Shown piece by piece: positions 10,339 through 19,760 of a DNA stretch of 64,000 bases. The notes beneath the pieces are model-generated. The model saw nothing but the letters and a program-made list of their open reading frames with translations. It was not told the DNA's origin and ran no database searches. Source of the stretch: an uncultured Collinsella sp. Its GTDB lineage: Bacteria > Actinomycetota > Coriobacteriia > Coriobacteriales > Coriobacteriaceae. Position 1 is the first letter of the stretch. Each line of letters begins with the position of its first letter. The stretch spans positions 1 to 64,000 of the forward strand of contig CABRYP010000005.1 of assembly GCA_902475245.1 (NCBI GenBank). Reading direction: 5' to 3'. A program made the position numbers and the translations under genes.

Positions 10339-11715
10339 CTACTCCTCCACGGCCTGCGTGCCGGCGGCACGGGCCAGATCATCGATTGCAAGGTTATCGG
10401 AACTCAGGGCGCGATGGTGCCCATCGAGCGCGGGCTCGCCCGTCTGCTCCACGGCAAGCGACTCGCCGGTGCGCATACGCCAAGCGGCGCGACGACCCCA
10501 GACCAGCGCTTCGAGCAGGCTGTTTGATGCAAGGCGGTTCTTGCCGTGAACGCCGTTGCAGGCTGTCTCGCCCGCGGCGTAGAGCTCGGGCATCGAGGTG
10601 CGGCCGTCCTTGTCGACCCACACGCCGCCCATAAAGTAATGCTGCGTGGGTGTGACGGGAATGGGCTCGTCCAGGATGTCGCGGCCGTCCTCCAGGCAGC
10701 GTGCGCGGATGTTGGCGAAGTGCCCGGTCACCACGTCGCGCTCGACGGGGGCAAAGCTCAGCCACTCGTGCTCGGTACCGTCCTGCTTCATCTGCTCGCG
10801 AATGGCGGCGGCGACCACATCGCGCGGCTGAAGCTCATCGGTAAAGCGCTCGCCGGCGGCGTTGAGCAAAATCGCGCCCTCGCCGCGGCAGCTCTCGCTG
10901 ATCAGGAAGGTGCGGCCCGGTTGCGGCGAGAACAGCCCCGTGGGGTGAATCTGCACGTAGTCCAGGTGCTCCATCTTAATGCCATGCTCCTGAGCGATGT
11001 AGCAGGCATCGCCCGTGAGCTGCGGGTAGTTGGTCGAATGGTCGTATACGCCGCCGATACCGCCCGTAGCCCACAGCGTGTGGCGGGCATGGATCTTAAA
11101 CGGCTCGCCGGCATGCACGCCCTCGGTGGCATTTGCCAGCTCGTCGGCGGGACGAACAGAGCTGTCCTCGTCCACGGGAACGGCGACGGCGCCGGTGCAC
11201 ACCGTGGCGCCGTCACGCTCGCCCGTCAGGATGTCGGTCATGGCCACGTGCTCCAAAATCTGCACGTTATCCAGCTTGCGAACGGCCTGGAGCAGCTTGG
11301 TCGTGATCTCCTTGCCCGTAATGTCGGCATGGAAGGCAATACGCGGACGGCTGTGCGCGCCCTCGCGGGTAAAGTCGAGGCTGCCGTCGGCCTTGCGCTC
11401 AAAATCCACGCCTATCGCCAGCAGGTCGTTGATGACCGAGCGGCTCGAGCGGATCATGATGTCGACGCTCTCGCGGCGGTTCTCGTAGTGGCCGGCGTGC
11501 ATGGTGTCCTCAAAGAAGGCATCATAGTCGGAGCCTTCAGGCAGCACGCAGATTCCGCCCTGCGCGAGCATCGAGTCACACTCATCGACAGCGCCCTTGG
11601 AGAGCATGATCACGCGCGTGCTCGTCGGCAGATTGAGGGCCGCGTACAGGCCCGCCACGCCGCAACCGGCAATGACAACGTCGCACTCCATATCGGGGTA
11701 TTGTTTGGTTTCCAC
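10339..11715 (-). CDS. nadB: L-aspartate oxidase
   Basis: NadB is an FAD enzyme that oxidises L-aspartate to iminoaspartate, which NadA uses. The predicted 458-residue protein starts at a GTG with AGGGAGAGGA just upstream; the longer open frame running into nadA is not coding. The FAD-binding start CDVVIAGCGVAGLYAALNL, the DSMLAQGGIC loop, GVDFERKADGSLDFTREGAH and HPTGLF are clear. It lacks most of the C-terminal helical domain of E. coli NadB (about 540 residues), as seen in some shorter family members, and ends soon after the ENGLASNS-like motif (KNRLASNSLLEALVWG). It works with NadA and NadC. Confidence 0.93.
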   Translation of the reverse strand: METKQYPDMECDVVIAGCGVAGLYAALNLPTSTRVIMLSKGAVDECDSMLAQGGICVLPEGSDYDAFFEDTMHAGHYENRRESVDIMIRSSRSVINDLLAIGVDFERKADGSLDFTREGAHSRPRIAFHADITGKEITTKLLQAVRKLDNVQILEHVAMTDILTGERDGATVCTGAVAVPVDEDSSVRPADELANATEGVHAGEPFKIHARHTLWATGGIGGVYDHSTNYPQLTGDACYIAQEHGIKMEHLDYVQIHPTGLFSPQPGRTFLISESCRGEGAILLNAAGERFTDELQPRDVVAAAIREQMKQDGTEHEWLSFAPVERDVVTGHFANIRARCLEDGRDILDEPIPVTPTQHYFMGGVWVDKDGRTSMPELYAAGETACNGVHGKNRLASNSLLEALVWGRRAAWRMRTGESLAVEQTGEPALDGHHRALSSDNLAIDDLARAAGTQAVEE

Positions 11716-11732
11716 AGGAATCCTCTCCCTTG

Positions 11733-11767
11733 TAATGTGACATAAGGGACTGTCCCTCATGTCACAT
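11733..11767. repeat. Palindrome between nadA and nadB
   Basis: AATGTGACATAAGGGAC pairs with GTCCCTCATGTCACATT around a single T, with one mismatch. It fills most of the short gap between nadA and nadB. It could modulate nadB expression, or be one of the many palindromic repeats in this genome. Confidence 0.7.
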
Positions 11768-11771
11768 TGGC

Positions 11772-12797
11772 TTAGCGCGCCGCGTACTCGAGCATGCGGT
11801 CGAGCGTGAGTTTGGCTTGGTCGGCAGCCTCGTCCGACACGCCGATCTGCACCTCGCCCTCGCCCGTCTCCAGGCAGCGCACGAGCTTTTCGAGCGTGAT
11901 GAGATCCATGTTGACGCAGGTGGGCTGCACCACGGGGAAGTAGAACTTCTTGCCGGTGCCCTGGCAGCGGCGCTCGAGCTCGTAGAGCACGCCACGGACC
12001 GTCACGATAATGAACTCGCTCGCGTCGGACTCCTCGGCATACTTGATGATGCCGGCGGTGGAGCCGATGTAGTCGGCCTCGGCCAGAACGTCGGCCTTGC
12101 ACTCGGGGTGCGCCAGCACGAGCGCGTCGGGGTGGGCCTCCGTCGCGTCGACGATCTGCTCGACGGTGATGATGTGATGGCGCGGGCAGTAGCCGTTGTT
12201 GAGGATGACGTGCTTTTGCGGCACCTGCTCGGCTACGAAGCGGCCCAGGTTTTGGTCGGGAATGAACAGGATATGCTGCTGCGGCAGCTCGGACACGATC
12301 TTAACGGCGTTGGAGCTGGTGACGCACACGTCGCTCCAGCTCTTGATCTCGACCGTGGAGTTGACGTAGCACACCACGGCCAGGTCGTCGCCGTACTCGG
12401 CGCGCGCCGCGTCGACCGTCTCGCGCTTGACCATGTGCGCCATGGGGCAGTCCGCGCCCGGCTCGGGCAGCAGCACGGTCTTAGTGGGATTGAGCAGCTT
12501 GGCGCTCTCGCCCATAAACTCCACGCCGCACAACACGATGGTCTGCTGCGGCAGGCTTTTGGCGAGCTTTGCCAGGTAGAAGCTATCGCCGACGTAATCG
12601 GCAACGGCTTGGACCTCGGGCGCCACGTAATAGTGCGCCAGGATCACCGCGTCACGTTGGGTTTTTAGTTGCTGAATGGCCTCGACGAGCTCTGCGGGCA
12701 CCAGTGCCGCACGCTCCGTTGCCGTCGTTGCCGATGCCAGGCCGGCCGCGATATCGCGTGCAAGCTCCGACGCATCCATGTTCGCGCTCTGTGCCAT
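11772..12797 (-). CDS. nadA: Quinolinate synthase
   Basis: NadA condenses iminoaspartate with dihydroxyacetone phosphate to quinolinate on a 4Fe-4S cluster. The protein has about 341 residues. Motifs include AHYYVAPEVQAVADYVGDS near residue 60, CGVEFMGESAKLLNP with the first cluster cysteine, VCYVNSTVEIK, HPECKADV with the second, and QPTCVNMD with the third. The ATG at 12797 has GAGAGGGG upstream; a TTG three bases earlier is a less likely start. It is the first gene of nadABC-niaR. Confidence 0.96.
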   Translation of the reverse strand: MAQSANMDASELARDIAAGLASATTATERAALVPAELVEAIQQLKTQRDAVILAHYYVAPEVQAVADYVGDSFYLAKLAKSLPQQTIVLCGVEFMGESAKLLNPTKTVLLPEPGADCPMAHMVKRETVDAARAEYGDDLAVVCYVNSTVEIKSWSDVCVTSSNAVKIVSELPQQHILFIPDQNLGRFVAEQVPQKHVILNNGYCPRHHIITVEQIVDATEAHPDALVLAHPECKADVLAEADYIGSTAGIIKYAEESDASEFIIVTVRGVLYELERRCQGTGKKFYFPVVQPTCVNMDLITLEKLVRCLETGEGEVQIGVSDEAADQAKLTLDRMLEYAAR

Positions 12798-12832
12798 CAA
12801 GGCCCCTCTCTTTTGGCGAATCTTGGGGCTTT

Positions 12833-12882
12833 AGTATGACACCTGGCTTTACAGCTGACAAGACAGCTGTAAAGCCAGGTGT
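12833..12882 (-). promoter_or_regulatory. nadA promoter overlapped by a 19-bp palindrome (candidate NiaR operator)
   Basis: On the minus strand TTGTCA (plus 12856-12861) and CATACT (plus 12833-12838) are separated by 17 nt. A perfect inverted repeat, ACACCTGGCTTTACAGCTG at 12839-12857 with its partner at 12864-12882, places the -35 box in its loop and the left arm across the spacer. The core TGTCTTGTCA resembles NiaR sites as I recall them. That niaR ends this operon supports the assignment, which remains an inference. Confidence 0.55.
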
Positions 12883-12901
12883 AAAGTTGAAATAAAGATT
12901 C

Positions 12902-12970
12902 AATCTTGGGGCGGGTCCATTTTCGAACTGGCAAGCTGAGGATAGTCGAAAATGGACCCGCCCCAAGATT
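12902..12970. repeat. Perfect 25-bp inverted repeat
   Basis: The arm starting AATCTTGGGGCGGGTCCATT at 12902 is exactly complementary to the arm ending at 12970, around a 19-nt loop. It lies between the nadA operator and the MITE-like element, in a 480-nt stretch with no gene. Confidence 0.8.
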
Positions 12971-13002
12971 CGAGCGGCCCGCATTGTCCTGGACCAAGGA
13001 GC

Positions 13003-13213
13003 GGTGGTCAAAAAAGGCCAAATATGAGTACTGTCACCAAATTAGTAGCATCGATTTTCCGGTCCAGAGCAGCAAAATCGCCTTGTTTGGAGCCCGATCG
13101 CGACTCTGAAGAACGAAAATCGATGCACTTTTGGCCTCTGGCACCGATTTTTGAGGCCATTTGGCTGCCACCAAACTGGTAACAGCACTCATATTTGGCC
13201 CTTTTTGACCACC
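13003..13213. mobile_element. MITE-like element with about 35-bp terminal inverted repeats, copy 1
   Basis: The left end GGTGGTCAAAAAAGGCCAAA at 13003 is matched by the reverse complement of the right end at 13213; similarity runs about 35 bp through CAAATATGAGTRCTGTYACC. The 211-bp element has no open reading frame with a start signal. A second element at 54755-54984 shares the same ends but a different centre. The arrangement fits a non-autonomous transposable element. No transposase with such ends lies in the window, and no clear target duplication was identified. Confidence 0.6.
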
Positions 13214-13282
13214 GGGTTTCCGGCAGGCCCCAAAAGCGGGCCCGAATCGCTCGATCCGGGCCCGCTGGGAGCTGGCGCGCGG

Positions 13283-16200
13283 TTAAGCGCGGCGCTTCAT
13301 GGCCCACGCCAGCAGCAGGGCTGCCACACCGGCAGCGAGTACGGCACCGGCCATGGCGTACGCGCTGTCGCCGGACTGAGGCAGCGTCTCCTTGCCAGCC
13401 TTCTTCTTAGGCTTGGAAGTCGTAGTCGTGGTCGTAGTAGTCGTGGTGGTCGTGGTGGTCTGGCCGGGAGCGGGCTTGGCAGCCTCGGCAACGGTGAAGG
13501 TCGTCTCGGCAGTGCCCGTAGCCGAAACCACGCTCAGCTTGTGTTCGCCCACGCCGAGCGTATTCAGGAAGCTCGCCTTGAGCGTCACGATCGTAGAGCC
13601 CTCGGTGAGCACGTAGTTCTCGGCGGCGACCTCCCTATCGTCAACCAGCACCTTCTGGAAGTACCTGATCGGCGCGTTCGAGCGGAAGCTCAGGTTCTTG
13701 GCGGTGTCGACCGTAATCGCCTGACCCTTACCGTCGATGATCTCGGGCTTCAGAATCGCGATCTCCTCGGTCTTGCCCTTCTCGCCGCAGACGGTGCACT
13801 CCTCATGCCTCTCTCCCTTGGCCTCAACGGTCGCCGGCTTGTCGACGACCCACTCAAAGGTGTGCTTGGCCTTGTCGAGGATCTCGCCGCAGCGGCAGAC
13901 ATGCCAGTGGTTCTTGGCGTCGTGTGCCCAGCCGGAGCCGTCGGGCTCGTGCTTAAGCACGCCCTCGACCGTCACATTCACGTCGTGCTCGACGTCCTTA
14001 AGCTCAAAGGTGCCGGCGTCGGAGAGCTTAACGGCCTTACCGTCAACCTTTACGGCGTAGTCCTTGCCCGCAAAGTACGCACTGTCGATGCTCATGGCGA
14101 GCTTTGCGGAGCCGTGCCAGTCGAGCTCGGTTGCCGTCGAGGTGAGCGTGTAGCCAACCTGGCTGCTCGGCAGCGTCACGACGAGCTTGCGACCGGTAGC
14201 CACGGTGACCTCGGTGACGGAAGACGCGTCGTAGTTGGCCTTGGCCTGATAGCGCACCTCGTACGCGCCGGCGGCGAGGTCCTTGAGCTCGGTCACGCCC
14301 TCGCCCACAGCCTGGTACTCGGCAGCGCCCTTGGCGCGCCACTCCATGGTGGCGTCGACGCCCGTGATCTTGCCGTCGCGCTTGCCACTCACGGTCTCGG
14401 CGGTGGCCTGGACCTTCGGCGCGTCCTGAGCGGCGTTCTTGATGGAGAACTCGCACGTCAGGCCCTCAGTCGGCAGCGCGTAGTTGCCAGCGGCCTTGCC
14501 CGTCAGCGCACCGAGGGTCGCCGTGTAAAAAGTGCCGGCCTCGGTCTGGGAGCCCTCGACGGTCGCGCCGAGGTCATCATTGCCGATAACATTGCCGAGC
14601 GTGGCCACAGGGCAGTGCTCCTTGCCGTCATAGGTGAACTCGGTGGTGCCCCACGTCACAGTGAGCAGACGCTGGTTGATGGTGAACATGCCGTCGACGA
14701 ACGTGATGCTGTAGTTGGGGTTTGCACCCTCGGGCTGCGTCAGCTGCAGAGCATAGCCGCCCTCGCGCACGTTGTCGTCATCTTCGCGCTCGATCTCGAG
14801 GCCCTGAAGCGTTTCGCCCGCGACGAGTTTGCCAGAAGTGACATCCCACGTAAACACGGGGTCAGCCTCGCCGTAGGTCTTAGAATCGTCCTGGGCGGTG
14901 ACCGTAATCGCGCGCGGCTTGACCTCGAGCGTAACCTCACCCTCGGCCTTCACACCGTCGATCGTCACCTTATAGGAAACAGTCAGTGTGCCAACGTCGC
15001 GGATCTTGGGGGCCTCGGAGGACCAGTTCTTGCCGTCGGTGCCGTACTGGGCCGTCGCGCCCTCGGGCAGTCTCGTCGCATCGACCGTATGATACGCACC
15101 GTCGTACTCGTCGGAGTAGCCAGCGATAGCGGCAGCCGGAATCTCGACTGCAGGCAACGCATGTCCACAGACCGTGCACTGCTGATGCTTGGAGCCAGCC
15201 TCGGTTGCCGTGGGCGCCTTGTCGACAACCCACTCAAAGGTGTGCGCAGCCTCGTCGATCTTCTCGCCGCAGGTGCACTCGTGCCAGTGCGCGTTATCGT
15301 CGGAGAGCCACTTATCGTTCACGGCCTCGTGCTTGTGCACACCCTCAACCGTGATGGCGGTATTCTCCTCGACATCGCTCAGGACGAACCTTCCGTCCTC
15401 GTTCTTCTCGAGAAGCACGCCGTTTGCCTTGACAGCAAAGTCGTCGCCCGCGTAGTAGCCATCGGAGATCTTTACCGAGAACTCCACGCTTTCGTGCCAC
15501 TGCAGTCTGTTCGGGCTATGCCACACTATCGAGTACGCGTCATTTTTCTCGGACAGGGTGACGTTCAGGTACTTGCCCTTGCCGACATGCACTTCCACAG
15601 GCGTGGACGGCATGTAATTATTGGTCTCGGCATACCAGACCTGGTAGTCGCCAGCGGCAAGATTCTCAATCTTACTGTCTTCGGAAACCATGGTCTCGCC
15701 ATCGGCGTCCCCGGCTTCGGTGCGGAACAGGCGGTAGGCGACGCCGCCGCGCGCGCCTTCGATCTTGCCGTCGCACTTGCCACGGATGGTTTCGGCGGTA
15801 GCCTTCAGGCCCTGAGGCTTCTCCTGCTCGGCCTTATAAATCGTGTAGGTATACTCAAGGTTTTCGGTAGGAAGGGCGTAATTCTTGATGACCTCGGGGT
15901 CACCGGCGAGGCCCGTCACCTTTGCCGGATAGCTACCGGCATCGATGCCCGTCGCGTTCTCGACCTCATAGGAGACCTTGCCCTCGTCACCCTCGGCAAC
16001 ATTGCTGACCGTGACCTTGGGGCCCTGAGGCTTGCCGTTATAGGTATACGTTCCGACCGTCCAGCCAACACCAATCTGGCGCTTGGTGATCTCGAACGTG
16101 CCGGTCTGGAGAAGCGTCAGTTCATAGTTACCCTGCCTGATCTTGTCCACCGTGTTGAGGGGCTCGCGCTGCTCAATCGTCAGCTTATAGGTGCCCACGT

Positions 16201-19200
16201 TCTCGCCGGGCTCACGGTGAATCTTGAGCCAAGAGAGCGACTCGCCATTGGGGATCGTGCCCTCAACAGCCTCGAGTTTAAAGTTCGGATCGTCATAACC
16301 GTACACCTTTGAAGCATCCTTGGGCTTCACCGTCACCGGACAGGGATCGACCTTAAGCTCGACTTCGCCCTTGCAGGACTCACCAGACACGAGCTTTGCC
16401 TTAAACTCGAAGGTCTTGGTGCCGGCATCGCGGATGCTCGGAGTCGTTTCGAGCCACAGCGTATCGCCCTTCATGCGGTACTGGATAGATGCGATGGTAT
16501 TGGTGTCAACCGTCACGCCGTGCCACTCGCCATCGTAGGTGCCCGAGTAGCCCTTGATGCCGAAGGCGGGGATCTCGACAGGCTCGCGCTCGTAGCCGCA
16601 CGTCTTGCAGCGCTCATGCTTGGAACCGGGCTTATCAGCCGTAGCGGCCTGGTCGATGACCCACTCAAAGTCATGCTTTGCGCGGTCAACGTCCTCCTTG
16701 CCACAGGTGCAGGTGTTCCAGTGTTCGGCGTCGTCATGTTTCCAACCGCTACCGTCGGCCTTCTTAGGGCCGTCCTTAACCTCAACCGTCAGGGCCTCGG
16801 AGGCGTTATGGTTACGGTCGGCCTTAAGGCGAACGCTGTATTTGCCAGCGGCGAGGCCCTTAACCGACGTCTCGCCTTCGGCAATCCACTGATAGTCGCC
16901 GGCGGCCTCGGCTTTCCATTCGTAGGCGTTATCAATCCCGTCGATGCTGCCATCCGCCAAGGCATGCCCGGTCGCGGCCGTCGCCTTGACATCCTTGGGA
17001 GCGGCCTGATCGGCGGGGGCGATCTTGATCTTAAGCTCTCCCTCCACCGGCACGTAGTCGGGTGCGGTAATGCGGTACTTAATTGTCTCGGCACACACGT
17101 TGTCATAGACATCGCGCGTAACATTGGTATAGGAGGGGATTCGGTCTTCGTACAGCAAGCCACCATCGACGCTATATTCGACCTGCATGCCCTCGGGGGC
17201 GTTGTCAACCGTCACCGACGGCGAGTGAGCCTTGCCATCATAGGTGCCGTCAAAGCCCTTGGCCTGAACATTCTCGAACTGCGTGCCGTAGATGCTCCAG
17301 TAGAAAAACTTGCAGGAGTAAATTGACTCGTAGGATGCGAAGTTTCCCAGGCCCCAGAGCTGGCTCCGGTACGCACCTGGATCTTTCTCCGAAACCGATT
17401 CGCCCCAAGCGAGGCGTTCGAAATCGACGCCCTCTTTAAGCTCGATCCATTCGTCGCCAAGCTTATACGTCACCTTAATGCGAGGCGTTATCTCCTCGCC
17501 CGTCCACTTATAAGACGGAACGTCGTTGAGCACGTCACCGTTGCTGAACCTGACGTTATCCTTCAGCTTGTCGTAGCCGATGACTTCGATCTTGCAAAGA
17601 TCCTTGCGGTTGGAGTCCTTCTCCGCAAGCGAGGCGGGGTTGATCTTGAACACGCGCTCGAGCGTAACATCGCTTTGTCCCTCGATGGCAACCGTCGCCA
17701 CCACGCGATAGGTGCCCGCATCGCACGGCTGCGACCCTTCCATCTCGATGCCCACGGTGTCATTCTCATCCGCGCAACGGTAAAAGCGTGCGCTCACAAT
17801 CTTTACCTTGCCCTGGGCTACAGCGTTGTCCTTTTGAGACGGCTTGGTCGTAGCAAGCACGGCGTCGCGCTGTTTGCCGTTGTAGGTAAAGCTCAGATCG
17901 CCGCTCTTGGATGACATCAGCGAGATCGTCTCGCCGTCCCTGGAGTAAACACAGTGCGAGGCCTCGTACTGTCCGTTGCACGTAGCCGCGATGCTGTACC
18001 CATCCGGATTGACGGAATAGTTCCACTCGTGCTCATGCTTGCGATGGATAACCTTGACCTTGCCATCGGTAACGTCGTATGCAAGGTCGGCATTAGCAAA
18101 CTTGAGCCTGCTCGCAAGATCCTCCTGCGAAAGATCGCTCGTGCCAAGGTTCACATACTCATAGTAGTAGTACTGCTTATTGGACTCGGGATCGAACTTG
18201 GTATCGTCGACAGACAGGACGGCTTCCCCCGTAAAAGACTTATCGACGTGAACCTTGCCGTAGCTACCGATTTCGGACGCGTCGACGCCCTTCGCCTTGA
18301 CCGTAGTGACCTTGGTGTTGCCGGCGAGCGTCACAGAACCAAGGGCATAAATTGCGCAGCGCTGCGAATCTTGAATGTCGAGTTTTTGACCGTAATTATT
18401 ATAAGAAGGCGATGCATATAAGTCGTCGATAGTGGAGCTCTCGATGGTGCAAGAAGCATCTTTCGCTACCGCAATGCCACTCGTCATATGCATCTTATAG
18501 TCTTTAATCATGTATTCGCAGGGGCCATCCCACGAAGTCGAGCCCGTATCTGGTGTAGAACGAATGCTGCAGTTCTTCACCGACAGGTCTGCATTCCTGA
18601 CAACGATATTGCCCGAATGGACATGGTTGTCCTCGACCTTCAAGTAATCACATGCGATCATCGACTGCGTATTGTTTTCGAACTTGCAACCGTCCAGCGT
18701 TACATGGGGCTTGGCGTTTCTTCCGACTACGCTCAAGGCTCCAACGCAGTCATCGGCGTTGTTGCTAAAGGTGCAATTGGTAAAGGTTGCATCAACCGCC
18801 ACCTGAGAACCGCGAACGGTCACCGGGGCAGGAGATGCAGTGTAGGTGTTCTTATCGTTGGAGTAGTAATTCCAAGCGTTCTTTGCGCAGTTCCAATTGC
18901 TGACGTTTACGTTAGTGAAGGCTACCGTCTCACCCTTGCCCATGGTTCCGTACAGCATAATTGCGCGGTCGCAATCACGGTCAAGGTTTGCGACGAGCGT
19001 CAGATCCTTCACGGTAAGGTTAAGCTTCTTGCCAGTATTCGGCTTATCGGCGAGATATTGACTCCAGTTATCGCTATCGCCCAAGAACGTCTTGCCGTTG
19101 CAAACGACCTTTGTCGCGGCACCCGAGTCGCCGATGAACTCGACGTATCCACCCGTGACCACGAAGAGCGGCAGTCTGTAGTACGTCTTGTTACGCATAT

Positions 19201-19519
19201 CGGTCAGCGGACCGCCCAGATATCTGTCATTACTAAAGTACAGGCGGGTGGGGCTCTCCGCCGTGCCGCCTTGAACCTCGTAATAGTCAATATCGACCTT
19301 GCCGGTAAGGACATAGTCCTCGCCAGCCTTAAGCACTACAGGCTTATCTTTCTCGCAGTATGACAGGTCATCCTTCGACCTTATTGGAAACGTCGCGCCC
19401 TGCGGATACGCCTCGGCCACCGTAGGCGTGGCAAGCGTCGTCGCCGCACCTCCGAGCGCTAGCGCTGCAGCCAGCACGCAAGCAGCAAGTCTGCGCATCC
19501 CCATCTTCTTCTCCCTCAT
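13283..19519 (-). CDS. Giant sortase-anchored surface protein with MBG-like and Cys-His repeats
   Basis: The predicted protein has about 2078 residues, starting at the ATG at 19519 behind AAGGGGAG. It opens with a signal peptide (MRRLAACVLAAALALGGA). Residues about 35-480 look like a right-handed beta-helix or adhesin region, with repeated TLDGCKFENNT-type turns. The central part alternates MBG-like beta domains (for example VKPKDASKVYGYDDPNF and TAQDDSKTYGEADPVF) with three copies of a Cys-His unit, HWHxCxCGE then TFEWVVD then HxxCxxCG. A Thr tract precedes LPQSGD, a hydrophobic segment and the tail KRRA, which is a sortase signal. It probably sits on the cell wall and acts in adhesion. The Cys-rich units could bind metal or form disulfides. 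Confidence 0.88.
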   Translation of the reverse strand: MREKKMGMRRLAACVLAAALALGGAATTLATPTVAEAYPQGATFPIRSKDDLSYCEKDKPVVLKAGEDYVLTGKVDIDYYEVQGGTAESPTRLYFSNDRYLGGPLTDMRNKTYYRLPLFVVTGGYVEFIGDSGAATKVVCNGKTFLGDSDNWSQYLADKPNTGKKLNLTVKDLTLVANLDRDCDRAIMLYGTMGKGETVAFTNVNVSNWNCAKNAWNYYSNDKNTYTASPAPVTVRGSQVAVDATFTNCTFSNNADDCVGALSVVGRNAKPHVTLDGCKFENNTQSMIACDYLKVEDNHVHSGNIVVRNADLSVKNCSIRSTPDTGSTSWDGPCEYMIKDYKMHMTSGIAVAKDASCTIESSTIDDLYASPSYNNYGQKLDIQDSQRCAIYALGSVTLAGNTKVTTVKAKGVDASEIGSYGKVHVDKSFTGEAVLSVDDTKFDPESNKQYYYYEYVNLGTSDLSQEDLASRLKFANADLAYDVTDGKVKVIHRKHEHEWNYSVNPDGYSIAATCNGQYEASHCVYSRDGETISLMSSKSGDLSFTYNGKQRDAVLATTKPSQKDNAVAQGKVKIVSARFYRCADENDTVGIEMEGSQPCDAGTYRVVATVAIEGQSDVTLERVFKINPASLAEKDSNRKDLCKIEVIGYDKLKDNVRFSNGDVLNDVPSYKWTGEEITPRIKVTYKLGDEWIELKEGVDFERLAWGESVSEKDPGAYRSQLWGLGNFASYESIYSCKFFYWSIYGTQFENVQAKGFDGTYDGKAHSPSVTVDNAPEGMQVEYSVDGGLLYEDRIPSYTNVTRDVYDNVCAETIKYRITAPDYVPVEGELKIKIAPADQAAPKDVKATAATGHALADGSIDGIDNAYEWKAEAAGDYQWIAEGETSVKGLAAGKYSVRLKADRNHNASEALTVEVKDGPKKADGSGWKHDDAEHWNTCTCGKEDVDRAKHDFEWVIDQAATADKPGSKHERCKTCGYEREPVEIPAFGIKGYSGTYDGEWHGVTVDTNTIASIQYRMKGDTLWLETTPSIRDAGTKTFEFKAKLVSGESCKGEVELKVDPCPVTVKPKDASKVYGYDDPNFKLEAVEGTIPNGESLSWLKIHREPGENVGTYKLTIEQREPLNTVDKIRQGNYELTLLQTGTFEITKRQIGVGWTVGTYTYNGKPQGPKVTVSNVAEGDEGKVSYEVENATGIDAGSYPAKVTGLAGDPEVIKNYALPTENLEYTYTIYKAEQEKPQGLKATAETIRGKCDGKIEGARGGVAYRLFRTEAGDADGETMVSEDSKIENLAAGDYQVWYAETNNYMPSTPVEVHVGKGKYLNVTLSEKNDAYSIVWHSPNRLQWHESVEFSVKISDGYYAGDDFAVKANGVLLEKNEDGRFVLSDVEENTAITVEGVHKHEAVNDKWLSDDNAHWHECTCGEKIDEAAHTFEWVVDKAPTATEAGSKHQQCTVCGHALPAVEIPAAAIAGYSDEYDGAYHTVDATRLPEGATAQYGTDGKNWSSEAPKIRDVGTLTVSYKVTIDGVKAEGEVTLEVKPRAITVTAQDDSKTYGEADPVFTWDVTSGKLVAGETLQGLEIEREDDDNVREGGYALQLTQPEGANPNYSITFVDGMFTINQRLLTVTWGTTEFTYDGKEHCPVATLGNVIGNDDLGATVEGSQTEAGTFYTATLGALTGKAAGNYALPTEGLTCEFSIKNAAQDAPKVQATAETVSGKRDGKITGVDATMEWRAKGAAEYQAVGEGVTELKDLAAGAYEVRYQAKANYDASSVTEVTVATGRKLVVTLPSSQVGYTLTSTATELDWHGSAKLAMSIDSAYFAGKDYAVKVDGKAVKLSDAGTFELKDVEHDVNVTVEGVLKHEPDGSGWAHDAKNHWHVCRCGEILDKAKHTFEWVVDKPATVEAKGERHEECTVCGEKGKTEEIAILKPEIIDGKGQAITVDTAKNLSFRSNAPIRYFQKVLVDDREVAAENYVLTEGSTIVTLKASFLNTLGVGEHKLSVVSATGTAETTFTVAEAAKPAPGQTTTTTTTTTTTTTTSKPKKKAGKETLPQSGDSAYAMAGAVLAAGVAALLLAWAMKRRA

Positions 19520-19760
19520 CACAGCTCCCCTTACCCCTATGCTTTCGCAATGTTCGCTATCGCTTGGCGCCGGCGGTCGGCATGATTCCCCGTCCGACCG
19601 CCGGCATCTGTGGACATGTTTATCCACGGATTATTTTGCTGCCGCACTTTCTAACGCCCTGCCGCTTGGCGCGAGTTGCACGCCGTGGGGCGCAAACGGC
19701 GCGCACCCCCGCGGGCGGTACACACCCAATGTGGCAAAATCGAACTACTAAGGGGGCCGA

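Noticed and set aside
11716..12102. N-terminal extension of nadB into nadA
   Set aside because: The extension is out of frame with nadA and full of Arg/Ala; a GTG with a good ribosome site fits the true start.
13151..16312. 1053-codon open frame opposite the surface-protein gene
   Set aside because: It reads as the antisense of Gly/Thr/Val codons of the real gene, and the sense strand has signal peptide, domains and sortase motif.
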